NCBI RefSeq assembly: GCF_016595235.1
Contig: NZ_JAENHL010000006.1
Span: forward strand, 1,302,001 to 1,366,000
Source: Taklimakanibacter albus
GTDB taxonomy: Bacteria > Pseudomonadota > Alphaproteobacteria > Rhizobiales > Aestuariivirgaceae
Length of the DNA stretch: 64,000 nucleotides
Reading direction: 5' to 3'
Below are positions 26,899 to 34,887 of the stretch, piece by piece. Position 1 is the first letter of the stretch; every line of letters starts with the position of its first letter. Both the position numbers and the translations under genes were made by a program. The notes under the pieces are model-generated. The model was not told the origin of the DNA, ran no database searches, and worked only from the letters and a program-made list of their open reading frames with translations.

Positions 26899-27752
26899 CG
26901 GGCGAGTAGGTCCTGAAGATAAATGAGATTGCGGGCGGCGAGCGCTTCGGGCGTCTCGGTCGCATTGTCGCTCGGATCCTGCTCGACGATGCAGGGGCCC
27001 TCATAGGCCTTCTCTTTGAGCAGTGCGATCACCGCCGCAATATCGACGGCGCCATCGGGAAGCGGGCACATGACACCTTGGGCGAAGGACTCATTGGGGC
27101 CGAGCTCGCCTTTGAGCACCCGGGCGCGCATAGCGGGATCGACATTCTTCAGATGCATATACCCGATGCGATCCCAGACTTTGCGCATATAGGCGACAGC
27201 ATCCTGGTCCCAGAAGGCATGATGGCCAGTGTCGAAGCACAGATCGACCTCGGTGTCCTGGAGCAGCCGGTCGATCTGCGCCTCACGCTCGACACAGGTG
27301 CCGACATGCGGATGAAAGGTGAGCCTGACGCCATAGGTCTCGGTCACATACCGTAAGGAGTCGCGGACATGGCCGATCATCACGCGCCAGCCGGCTTGAT
27401 CGACCACGCCGGGCTGGCCCGGCGGATACCATTCGCTTTCATCCATCAACGCCAGATGCGGCGCATCGAGCCTGGACAGCAGGCTGCCGAGCCGGTCGAG
27501 CGCCGTCCGGAGCACCGGCCACGAGCCAGGCTCGGCCAGCACATGGACATGGGCGGCGCCGGCGAGCGTCAGCGCGCGGCTCGCCAGCGCGTCGGCGAGC
27601 GCGGCCGGATCGTCAGGCAGAAAGCCCAGGGGCCCGAGCTCTGTCGCCCGGTACCCGGCGCGCGCCACCGCATCGAGATACTCCTCAGCGGTGAGGCGAT
27701 TGCCGGTGGGATAGAAGACGCCCCAGGAACAGGGCGCGTTGCCGATCAGCAT
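26895..27752 (-). CDS. Sugar phosphate isomerase/epimerase, TIM-barrel (IolE/IolI-like)
   Basis: This protein of about 285 residues begins MLIGNAPCSWGVFYPTGNRL; the GNAPCSWG opening and GYRATELGPLGFLPDD are typical of inosose dehydratase IolE-type xylose-isomerase-fold proteins. LTFHPHVGTCVE, LCFDTGHHAFW and YMHLKNVDP supply the metal-binding His, Asp and His residues. An alternative GTG start four codons upstream (27764) lacks room for a Shine-Dalgarno sequence. It overlaps the NagB-like gene by four bases. The substrate is probably a ketose or inosose derived from the imported sugar. Confidence 0.82.
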   Translation of the reverse strand: MLIGNAPCSWGVFYPTGNRLTAEEYLDAVARAGYRATELGPLGFLPDDPAALADALASRALTLAGAAHVHVLAEPGSWPVLRTALDRLGSLLSRLDAPHLALMDESEWYPPGQPGVVDQAGWRVMIGHVRDSLRYVTETYGVRLTFHPHVGTCVEREAQIDRLLQDTEVDLCFDTGHHAFWDQDAVAYMRKVWDRIGYMHLKNVDPAMRARVLKGELGPNESFAQGVMCPLPDGAVDIAAVIALLKEKAYEGPCIVEQDPSDNATETPEALAARNLIYLQDLLAR

Positions 27753-27825
27753 AGGTTCAGTCACTTTCCATAAGAAGGATGGCCGGCCGCGGGAGGAATG
27801 CGGCCGGCCATCGGCGGCTTATGTC

Positions 27826-29094
27826 TTACCACTTGCCGCGTTGTTTGATCTTGTCGAGATCGGCGGCGAGTGTCTTCAGGGCTTCCGCCGCCTCCGCCTC
27901 GCCCGCCAGCACGCCATGCACCGCCTTATAGAAAGCCTGCGAAACACGGTTGTAGCTCGAGCCGGTTACTGCTGACGGCCGCGCCACGCTTTCGGCGAAG
28001 GCGGTCTGCGCGTCCTTCAGGAACGGCAGCGCCTTCAGCACCTCGGCATCGTCATAGAGCGCGGAGATGGTCGGGTTATAGGCGCCGGCGATGGCGCGGC
28101 GCTTCTGCTCGTCGAGCCCCGACATGAAGCGGATGAGGCTCACCGCCGCTTCCTTGTTCTTGGTGTATTTCGAGACACCGAGATGGGCGGTGCCCATGCA
28201 GCCGCTCGACTTGGCGCCTTGCGCGCCGACAGGAAGCGACGCGACGCCGACCTTCCCGACCAGCGGCTGGTCCTTGCCTTGCGAGGTGCCCCACACATAG
28301 GCCCAGTTGCGCAGGAACACTGCATTGCCGGCCTCGAAGGCACCGCGCGAGGATTCCTCGTCATAATTCAGGACGCCTTGCGGGCTGATATTATTCACCC
28401 AGCCTTTGGCGAGAGTGAGCGCCTCGGCCGCCTTGGCATTGTCGATGGTGATATTGCCCTTCTCGTCGATGATGGTGCCGCCGCCGAAGCTGCCGACCCA
28501 TTCGATCGCATCGCAAGTGAGGCCTTCATAGGATTTGCCCTGCCACACATAGCCCCACATGTCCTTATTGCCGGCGGCGCGTTCACCGTCCTGCACGGCC
28601 TTGGCCGTCTCGGTGAGCTCGGCCCAGGTCTTCGGCACCGGCTTGCCGTATTTTTCCAGCAGGTCCTTGCGATAGAACATCAGCCCCGTATCGGTGTACC
28701 AGGGCAGCGCCACGAACTTGCCTTCGACCGTGCCGGCCGCGACGGTCGAGGCGAAATGCGCTGCGATATCTTCCTTCGGCAGCTCGGCATTGAGGTCGAG
28801 CAGATGGTTCTGCAACAGGCCGATCCACACCACATCGAGGAGGAGCACATCGGCATCGGCCGACTGCGCCGACAGCAGTTGCTGATAGAGCGGCAGCGCC
28901 TCGTCCCAGGCGGCCGGCATCTTGTTGATCTTGACCTCGTTGCCCGAGCTCTTGGCCCAGGCCTCGGCGCCCTGCTTGCACAATTCATATTCGGCACCCG
29001 ATGACGAGCAGAACAGCGACACCGTGGCGGCCGAGGCCTGACCGGCCCAGAGCAACATGCCGGCAACCGCCGCCGCACCCAGAAAATGCTTCAT
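27826..29094 (-). CDS. Sugar ABC transporter substrate-binding protein
   Basis: This 422-residue CUT1-type extracellular binding protein begins at ATG 29094 (MKHFLGAAAVAGMLLWAGQA), with GGGAGGG upstream and a clear signal peptide (cleavage after ASA). WDEALPLYQQLLSAQSADAD, VLLLDVVWIGLLQ and FVALPWYTDTGLMFYRKDLL are family segments. It is the first gene of the seven-gene operon running down to 22411 and carries two operator-like inverted repeats in its promoter. A 62-codon upstream open extension lies across the operators and is not used. Confidence 0.93.
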   Translation of the reverse strand: MKHFLGAAAVAGMLLWAGQASAATVSLFCSSSGAEYELCKQGAEAWAKSSGNEVKINKMPAAWDEALPLYQQLLSAQSADADVLLLDVVWIGLLQNHLLDLNAELPKEDIAAHFASTVAAGTVEGKFVALPWYTDTGLMFYRKDLLEKYGKPVPKTWAELTETAKAVQDGERAAGNKDMWGYVWQGKSYEGLTCDAIEWVGSFGGGTIIDEKGNITIDNAKAAEALTLAKGWVNNISPQGVLNYDEESSRGAFEAGNAVFLRNWAYVWGTSQGKDQPLVGKVGVASLPVGAQGAKSSGCMGTAHLGVSKYTKNKEAAVSLIRFMSGLDEQKRRAIAGAYNPTISALYDDAEVLKALPFLKDAQTAFAESVARPSAVTGSSYNRVSQAFYKAVHGVLAGEAEAAEALKTLAADLDKIKQRGKW

Positions 29095-29138
29095 GAAACC
29101 CTCCCTATCCCGGCTTCCAGCACCGGGTGACGCGACTA

Positions 29139-29188
29139 TAAATCCACTTACTGGATTTACCAAGTTATAATTCCAGATAGTGGATTTA
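29139..29188. promoter_or_regulatory. Tandem operators for the sugar operon
   Basis: TAAATCCA-CTTAC-TGGATTTA (29139-29159) is a perfect 8-bp inverted repeat. TAATTCCA-GATAG-TGGATTTA (29168-29188) is the same motif with one mismatch, centred 29 bases away. Both lie 45-95 bases upstream of the binding-protein start. The same right half-site occurs at the ROK regulator gene (21180-21187), which makes that regulator the most likely ligand. The plus-strand 928-residue gene starts at 29261, on the other side. Confidence 0.72.
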
Positions 29189-29260
29189 TGCGGTGAACGG
29201 CTTGCCCGCCTCCCACCGCCATGCGACGTTGGGTCAATCAGCCCCTTTTGAGTCTCCCGA

Positions 29261-32047
29261 ATGGCCGAAGCGAAGAGCACCCGACCTCAGGCCGCATCGC
29301 CGGCAAGGATTCTCGTCACCGTCCACGGCATCCGCACTTTCGGGCAATGGCAGGACCGCCTGAGAAATCTCACCCTTCAGGCCAATCCGGGCATCCTGGT
29401 GGAGAATTACGGCTACGGCTATTTCAGCGTCATCGCTTTCGTCATCCCCCTCTTCCGCTGGCTGGCGGTGCGGTCCTTCAGGAACAATCTCAAGGTGCTG
29501 ATGAAGTCGCATGAAGGGGCCAGCTTCACCTTCGTGGCCCATTCCTTCGGTACCCATCTCGTCGCTCATGCATTACGCAGCATGAAACCGGACGAGCGGC
29601 CGGATGTCGAGCTCATCATCCTGTCCGGCAGCGTCCTCAGATCGGCTTTCGACTGGGCATCCTTGATGAACCCGGCGCCGGGCAAGCCCGGCATCCGGCG
29701 CGTCATCAATGACTGCGGTCTGAATGATTCAGTCCTGATCCTGAGCCAGGCCGGCGTCCTGTTCACCGGCATGGCGGGCCGTGTCGGCTTCTACGGCTTC
29801 ACCGGCGCCGACCTGGTCAACCGCTTCTTCCCCGGCGGCCATAGCCATTATTTCATGCCACCGGGCGATGATCCCGACGCCTTCATGAAGCGCTACTGGG
29901 TGCCGGTCGTGGCGGCCGGAGAGGCGGCTCTGCCCGGCCTGGAAATCCCGGTCGCCGGCACGCTTAAGGGAATCCAATATGCGCTCTACCGGGTCGCCGA
30001 TCCGATCAAGCTCGCGCTATACGGTCTGCTGGCCTTCATCCTGGTCAACTACGCCTATCTCCAGCCCCGCGCCGAGGCGCGCCTCGAGCAGGCGCGGCGC
30101 GAATATCTGGCGGCCGCCGCGCAGACGGTATCGGACCGCACTTTGCCCGATGCCTTCAGCACCCTGTCGTCGATCTTCCAGCGCGGCCTTCTGAGCTCCG
30201 GCAACGACCGTGACAGAGCTTTGACCTTGGCGCGTTTTTCGCTCCAGCGTCTGGTGCCGGCAAGCACCGCGCTCGACGGCATCACCGAAGGCAGTCTCTT
30301 CGGCTGGGGCGACTTCAGCTATCTCAAGGCCGGCAGCCCTCTGCGGATCGCGATCGAAAATCCGCTCGCCGCCATTGGCGATGACGCCACGCACAAGCTC
30401 GTCGCGCTCGACCGCAACTCGTCCATCATGGTCCTCGATGCGCAAACCGGCCGTATCCTGCAGCAGTATCGCGCCGACCCGGAAGGCGATGTCAATTCGC
30501 CGGTTCTGTTCCAACGGCTCAAGGACGCGCCGGGCCGTTATCTCGTGACATTCGGGACTGAAGCTGCGAACCAGGATGAAGACAATGCATGGGTCTTCAG
30601 CCTCGACCTCGCGACAGACACCGTGTCTCTTGCCAAACCCGGCCTTACGCCGACCGAAGACTGTGCCGGCTTCGTCGACCTGGTCAATCTCGATCCCGAT
30701 GATGACGACAGGACACTGTCGCAAGAGGAACAGCAGCAAATCGACGCGGAAAAGGAACGCCGCCGGCGGGTCGAGAAGAAATGCCTCATTTCCGTTTCAC
30801 CCGACCAGGCGGCCGTGCGTTTTCTCGCCTTTCCCCGCGCCCGGTCGGAGGCCCTTCTGTGGACGAGTGAAGCGCGTCCCGCCGCCACTGCGGACGACAG
30901 CCTGACCTGCCCGTCGATCCGCCCGAACTTTGCTTTTACCTTGCGCACCGACATCGACCGCCTCGACTTCTCAGGCCTCCCGTCCGCCGAAGGCGAAGTG
31001 AGCGCCGATGAGGCGAAGCGCGCCTTTATCGACCAGAACGACTTTGGCTGTTTCATCGATTTCGTCGGCGCCGGCGGCCGCCACTTCATCGCGACCATGG
31101 TGGTTTCCGGGCAATGGAATTTCAGCTGGCTGCTCTGCGCGCTGAAGGATGATGTCGCCGCCGAGAAATGCCGCTTCGCCGGTCTGAATTGGGACTCTCA
31201 TTCGAACTTCATTCTCTCGGCGGACAAGGCGCGTCTCGCCATTGCGGCGCGCGGCATGCTGGACATGCCCGCCTGGCTCGAAATGGATTTGAACAGCATG
31301 ACCGTGCGCTATCCGGATGTCTGGGCCAACAGCCGGACGATCGCCATGGCCTATTCCGGCGAGGCCCTGATGACCGTCTCGCCGGCGCGCGGGGTGGCCG
31401 GTGGCGTCGAGGTCTGGGCTTATGGAACCGACGCGACTCCCACGCTGCAGGCCCGGCGTATTTTTGTCGCGCCGGAAGGTCTGGGCCTGGACGAGGAGCA
31501 GATGCGGTCCACCGTCGAAAAAACCGCATTGTTCGACTCCGATGGTGCGATCGTGCTGGCGACGCCCTTTCAGCAGTTGTCGGCGCTCACCCTGCAAGAC
31601 ATCTCATCATTGCCTGGGTGGCTCAGAACAGCGCTGACCTGGCTGCGATGGCAGGCCAAAGGCGAAAGCCTCATCGCCTCGTCCTGGAATGTTTCCGAGA
31701 CCGGTCTTGATCCGAAGGGAACGGTGACCTTCGCCATATCTCCCCAACGCAGTATCCTGGCGATCGCCAGCGGCACGTCATTGCGCCTGTTTCAAACCTC
31801 GGATGGGCGCTTCCTGTCCAACTCCATCGATCTCGCCACCCTGCCCGGTTGCGCAGGCCCGATCGAAGCTCTCGCCGTAGCCGATGATCTTTCCGTCACC
31901 GCCACCATGGCGGGCTGCATCGCGCATCGCGCATCGCCGCCGGGCATCGGCGAAACAGAATCCGTACTCGCCAATCCTGAGGATTTTCTCGGTGGCGGAA
32001 CACCCGTCGACCGGCGCCTCCCGGGCGAGCGGCCTCTGCCCAAATAA
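29261..32047 (+). CDS. Alpha/beta-hydrolase, membrane helix and beta-propeller-like protein
   Basis: This 928-residue protein has an N-terminal alpha/beta-hydrolase-like domain with the oxyanion region VTVHGIRTFGQWQ (residues 20-31) and a nucleophile elbow FVAHSFGTHL (Ser95). Candidate His residues lie in GGHSHYFMP near 194-196. One strong hydrophobic helix (about 249-268, LALYGLLAFILVNYAYL) splits it from about 650 residues rich in short beta-strands. Stretches such as LVALDRNSSIMVLDAQTGRI and FAISPQRSILAIASGTSLRL have the look of WD40/PQQ propeller blades. There is no signal peptide. The LytM gene follows after 30 bases in the same direction. I recognise no characterised protein with this layout. 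Confidence 0.8.
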   Translation: MAEAKSTRPQAASPARILVTVHGIRTFGQWQDRLRNLTLQANPGILVENYGYGYFSVIAFVIPLFRWLAVRSFRNNLKVLMKSHEGASFTFVAHSFGTHLVAHALRSMKPDERPDVELIILSGSVLRSAFDWASLMNPAPGKPGIRRVINDCGLNDSVLILSQAGVLFTGMAGRVGFYGFTGADLVNRFFPGGHSHYFMPPGDDPDAFMKRYWVPVVAAGEAALPGLEIPVAGTLKGIQYALYRVADPIKLALYGLLAFILVNYAYLQPRAEARLEQARREYLAAAAQTVSDRTLPDAFSTLSSIFQRGLLSSGNDRDRALTLARFSLQRLVPASTALDGITEGSLFGWGDFSYLKAGSPLRIAIENPLAAIGDDATHKLVALDRNSSIMVLDAQTGRILQQYRADPEGDVNSPVLFQRLKDAPGRYLVTFGTEAANQDEDNAWVFSLDLATDTVSLAKPGLTPTEDCAGFVDLVNLDPDDDDRTLSQEEQQQIDAEKERRRRVEKKCLISVSPDQAAVRFLAFPRARSEALLWTSEARPAATADDSLTCPSIRPNFAFTLRTDIDRLDFSGLPSAEGEVSADEAKRAFIDQNDFGCFIDFVGAGGRHFIATMVVSGQWNFSWLLCALKDDVAAEKCRFAGLNWDSHSNFILSADKARLAIAARGMLDMPAWLEMDLNSMTVRYPDVWANSRTIAMAYSGEALMTVSPARGVAGGVEVWAYGTDATPTLQARRIFVAPEGLGLDEEQMRSTVEKTALFDSDGAIVLATPFQQLSALTLQDISSLPGWLRTALTWLRWQAKGESLIASSWNVSETGLDPKGTVTFAISPQRSILAIASGTSLRLFQTSDGRFLSNSIDLATLPGCAGPIEALAVADDLSVTATMAGCIAHRASPPGIGETESVLANPEDFLGGGTPVDRRLPGERPLPK

Positions 32048-32077
32048 CTCCTCGATTTCACGCGACGAAGGATTTCC

Positions 32078-33085
32078 ATGTTTCCCCGCTTTGAGCACCG
32101 ATCCACAAAGCTTTCCGCCGCAAGTCTGGGCGCTCTGCTTCTCCTGTCTTCGCCATCGCCTCTCCTGGCCGAGACGCAAGACGCGCCACCGGCGCAGATC
32201 ACTTTTGCCTGGCCGATCGGCGGCCTCGCCGAGCTCGGCTTCGGCCAGCCCGACGGCGCTGGCGGCAGGCTGCAAGGTATACTTTTTGGTGTGAGGAAGG
32301 ATTTCACTCTTCGTGCCGCTGCGGATGGTACGGCACTGTATGCGGGGCCGTTTCGCAGCTACGGTTCTCTTCTCATTCTCGACCATGGCTGTGGATTGAA
32401 CAGCATTCTCGCCGGCGCGCAGCAGCTGTCGGTGACGATCGGGCAAAAGGTCCGCCGCGGCGAGCCGGTCGGCAGCGCGGCTACGTCGACTCAAAATGAA
32501 GTGAAGATCTATTTCGAGCTGCGTCGGAACGGCATCGCCATTGCCCCCTATCTCGTGATGCCGCCACAGGGCGCCACCACGCCGCGCACCGTACGGTGCA
32601 CCGGCGTGAAGACCGACGAGGCGCCCGTCGATCCACAAACCGATCAGCCGGCAGCCGAAACGGCGCCGGCCCCGCCCGAACCCGCTTCCGCGCCATCCGC
32701 CGGCAAGATCGTCTGGACGGGTAAGTGGCCCTGGCCAGCCCGGGGCGAAATTCTCCGGGCCTTCAAGGTCGACGGCAATGACGGCATCAACATCGCGGTG
32801 CCCGAAGGCACCAATGTCAAGGCGGTTGAGAACGGCATCGTCATCTATGCCGGTGACGGCCTGAAGGACTTCGGGAACACGGTGCTCGTGCGTCACGAGG
32901 GCGGATTGGTGACAGTCTACGGTCACCTGAGCGAGCTCAAGAAGAAGCGCGGCGAGAATGTCCGGCGTGGCGACGTGATCGGCAAGTCCGGAAAGACCGG
33001 CGTGGCGCGCGAGCCTCAGCTGCATTTCGAGGTGCGGAAAAAGTCAGCGCCCGTCGATCCGGCGGAGTATTTGCGGGCGCCGTGA
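32078..33085 (+). CDS. LytM/M23-family murein hydrolase activator-like protein (degenerate)
   Basis: This 335-residue protein has a signal peptide (SLGALLLLSSPSPLLAE). It has two LytM-like halves: a weak one at about residues 40-170 and a clear one from about 210 (GKWPWPARGEILRAF) to the end, joined by a Pro/Ala-rich linker. The zinc ligands of active M23 peptidases are changed: the HxGxD motif reads NDGINIAVPEG, and HLHFE reads PQLHFEVRKK, while VYGHLSEL remains. This resembles NlpD/EnvC-type LytM factors, which activate amidases instead of cutting peptidoglycan. It is probably cotranscribed with the hydrolase-propeller gene. Confidence 0.85.
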   Translation: MFPRFEHRSTKLSAASLGALLLLSSPSPLLAETQDAPPAQITFAWPIGGLAELGFGQPDGAGGRLQGILFGVRKDFTLRAAADGTALYAGPFRSYGSLLILDHGCGLNSILAGAQQLSVTIGQKVRRGEPVGSAATSTQNEVKIYFELRRNGIAIAPYLVMPPQGATTPRTVRCTGVKTDEAPVDPQTDQPAAETAPAPPEPASAPSAGKIVWTGKWPWPARGEILRAFKVDGNDGINIAVPEGTNVKAVENGIVIYAGDGLKDFGNTVLVRHEGGLVTVYGHLSELKKKRGENVRRGDVIGKSGKTGVAREPQLHFEVRKKSAPVDPAEYLRAP

Positions 33086-33091
33086 TGCGGT

Positions 33092-33403
33092 TCAGTCGGG
33101 GCAGCTTCTGGCGACGATCTCGATCTTGAACTGACGCGGTCCGACACGTTGCCCGTTGTCGGGCATATCGACGATGGCGACGTCGACATGGCAAGGACCG
33201 GCCGTCACCCGATAACGATCGGTCTTGAGACTCTCGATGCGGTCGATGGGCTGGCTGACATTGAACGCATCGACGACCGCCGGATCATCGAGGATCGCCT
33301 GAAGCTCGGCGATGCGCTGATAGTTCGGCGCCAAGGCGGCCTGTGCGAGCGAGACAGTCGAAAGAACCAGTGCGCCGGCACACAGGAACCGCTTCAGCCG
33401 CAT
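33092..33403 (-). CDS. Small secreted protein of unknown function
   Basis: This 103-residue protein has a signal peptide (MRLKRFLCAGALVLSTVSLA, cleavage after AQA). The mature part contains two Cys (GPCHVDV and the C-terminal RSCPD), consistent with one disulfide. No family recognised. It is convergent with the LytM gene (six-base gap) and lies downstream of ssb beyond two hairpins. Confidence 0.68.
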   Translation of the reverse strand: MRLKRFLCAGALVLSTVSLAQAALAPNYQRIAELQAILDDPAVVDAFNVSQPIDRIESLKTDRYRVTAGPCHVDVAIVDMPDNGQRVGPRQFKIEIVARSCPD

Positions 33404-33433
33404 GGTCTCCCCCCGTTACACTTTCTTGGAACA

Positions 33434-33481
33434 ACAGCTTCCCAAGCTGTGGCCCGGGGCGGTTCAGTTCCCGCCCCGGCC
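33434..33481. terminator. Two adjacent hairpins between ssb and the small secreted-protein gene
   Basis: ACAGCTT-ccc-AAGCTGT (33434-33450) and GGCCcGGGGCGG/CCGCCCCGGCC (33451-33481) are directly adjacent. They lie about 26 bases past the ssb stop on the minus strand and upstream of the secreted-protein gene. Neither is followed by a long T run on the minus strand (TTGTTCC), so they may attenuate rather than stop transcription. Confidence 0.55.
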
Positions 33482-33506
33482 ATTTTCGTCAATCGGGCAA
33501 CCCGCC

Positions 33507-34004
33507 TCAGAACGGCACTTCGTCGTCGAGATCGCGGGCGAAATTCTGCTGCGGGCGGGCACCGCCGCCGCTGCGCGGACGTTCCATCGGGCTCGACTGG
33601 CCAAAGCTGTCGCCGTTGCCACCGCCGAAACCGGCGCTGTCGCCGCCACCGCTGCGCCCATCGAGCATGGTGAGCTCGCCGCGATATTGCTGCAGCACCA
33701 CCTCGGTCGAGTATTTCTCGACGCCGTCCTTGTCGGTATATTTGCGCGTCTGCAACTGGCCCTCGAGATAGACCTTGGCGCCCTTCTTCAGATACTGCTC
33801 GGCGACCTTCGCCAGATTCTCGTTGAAGATGACGACGCGGTGCCACTCGGTGCGCTCCTTGCGCTCGCCCGACTGCTTGTCCTTCCAGTTCTCCGAGGTG
33901 GCGATCGAGAGATTGACGATCGGGCGGCCGTCCTGCGTATGACGCACCTCCGGATCCTTGCCGAGATTCCCCACCAGAATGACTTTGTTCACCGATCCGG
34001 CCAT
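33507..34004 (-). CDS. ssb: Single-stranded DNA-binding protein
   Basis: This 165-residue protein begins at ATG 34004 ([20 protein letters not shown]), with AAGGAG upstream; an in-frame extension to 34061 is rejected. The OB-fold occupies about residues 1-112, followed by a Gly/Ser/Asn-rich linker and the acidic tail DLDDEVPF, which binds repair and replication partners. It coats single-stranded DNA during replication and repair. A GTTC-N7-GTTC box at 34134-34148 suggests LexA control. Confidence 0.96.
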   Translation of the reverse strand: MAGSVNKVILVGNLGKDPEVRHTQDGRPIVNLSIATSENWKDKQSGERKERTEWHRVVIFNENLAKVAEQYLKKGAKVYLEGQLQTRKYTDKDGVEKYSTEVVLQQYRGELTMLDGRSGGGDSAGFGGGNGDSFGQSSPMERPRSGGGARPQQNFARDLDDEVPF

Positions 34005-34095
34005 ATCCGCTTCTCCTTGCTTTCCGGGCACCACGCGTGGTCGCGCCACATTCATAAACATCGATCAGGGATGGTGATCTACCAAAGCTCACCTG

Positions 34096-34112
34096 CGATC
34101 CACTGTGGATCG
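34096..34112. promoter_or_regulatory. Palindrome in the ssb/RidA divergent region
   Basis: CGATCCAC-T-GTGGATCG is a perfect 8-bp inverted repeat with a single central base. It lies 92 bases upstream of the ssb start and 84 bases upstream of the RidA start. The compact odd-length palindrome looks like a regulator binding site rather than a terminator. The regulator is unknown. Confidence 0.45.
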
Positions 34113-34133
34113 TATGTTATCCCCGGGTAATAT

Positions 34134-34148
34134 GTTCTCTTTATGTTC
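34134..34148. promoter_or_regulatory. Alphaproteobacterial SOS (LexA) box
   Basis: GTTC-TCTTTAT-GTTC is an exact match to the GTTC-N7-GTTC direct repeat bound by LexA in alphaproteobacteria. It lies 130 bases upstream of the ssb start and 48 bases upstream of the RidA gene. A similar site with one mismatch lies before uvrA. ssb is the more likely target, as it belongs to DNA repair. Confidence 0.7.
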
Positions 34149-34195
34149 CAGAATCAAGCGCTATAAGGGCTGTCCCGTCGAAATAGGAGATTTAA

Positions 34196-34588
34196 ATGCT
34201 GAAGCAGATCGAGACCGATGCCGCCCCCAAGCCCTTCTCCAATTATGCCCAGGCGATCGAAGTGGCGCCGGGCGCCCGCCATCTGTTCGTCGCCGGCCAG
34301 GTCGGTGCCGATCCGGCGACCGGCAATATCCCTGAAAGCGCGGAAGAGCAGCACCGCCTCGCCTGGGCCAATGTGCTGGGCATATTGAAGGCGGCCGGCA
34401 TGGACCATCGCGCCATCGTCGATGCGCGGGTCTTCATCACCGATCGCTCACAGATCGGACTTTACCGGCAGGTGCGGGACGAGATTCTGAAGGGTCACAA
34501 AGCGGCGGCGACCTTGCTGGTGGTCGCGGGCCTGGCCGATCCCAGGCTGGTCGTCGAGGTTACCGTCATAGCAGCGGCCCCGGTCTGA
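34196..34588 (+). CDS. RidA/YjgF-family protein
   Basis: This 130-residue protein has the Rid fold. The family's conserved segments are visible as LFVAGQVGADPATGNIP near residue 30 and DPRLVVEVTVIAA near the C-terminus, where the Arg is the substrate-carboxylate ligand of active imine deaminases. AGGAG lies seven bases before the ATG. It probably hydrolyses reactive enamine/imine intermediates made by PLP enzymes, although several Rid subfamilies have other or unknown roles. Confidence 0.88.
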   Translation: MLKQIETDAAPKPFSNYAQAIEVAPGARHLFVAGQVGADPATGNIPESAEEQHRLAWANVLGILKAAGMDHRAIVDARVFITDRSQIGLYRQVRDEILKGHKAAATLLVVAGLADPRLVVEVTVIAAAPV

Positions 34589-34622
34589 GATCGACAGGAG
34601 CCGCATCAAGGGTCAGGAGAAC

Positions 34623-34766
34623 TTAGCCGCGGACGAAGGGCTTGAACAGAGAGAAGCTCTTCGGCTCGGCGCCGTTCTTCGCAGTTGCAACATTGGCCGG
34701 ATGCTTCTGATCCTGCATCATGGCCGCGTTGTAAACATTTGAATAAGCTTCGAAAATCCAGTTCAT
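34623..34766 (-). CDS. Short conserved-looking small protein (47 residues)
   Basis: The sequence begins MNWIFEAYSNVYNAAMMQDQ at ATG 34766, preceded by AAAGGAG seven bases upstream, a near-perfect Shine-Dalgarno sequence. The C-terminus is basic and aromatic (KSFSLFKPFVRG). It lies between RidA (convergent) and the LysR gene (divergent) with a long A/T tract upstream. No family recognised. The strong ribosome binding site and AT-rich leader support expression, despite the small size. Confidence 0.55.
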   Translation of the reverse strand: MNWIFEAYSNVYNAAMMQDQKHPANVATAKNGAEPKSFSLFKPFVRG

Positions 34767-34887
34767 GATCAATCTCCTTTTTTTTGTTTTAGGCAATCTC
34801 GGTATGGGTGGAAGATAGTCAATTCGCGCTTGCACCACAAACGGCATTATCCTACGCTACCTGTAAGGAAAACTCACAGGACAGCCC

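Noticed and set aside
29095-29280. 62-codon upstream extension of the sugar-binding protein gene
   Set aside because: It would place coding sequence over the tandem operators and before a perfect signal peptide and ribosome binding site at 29094.
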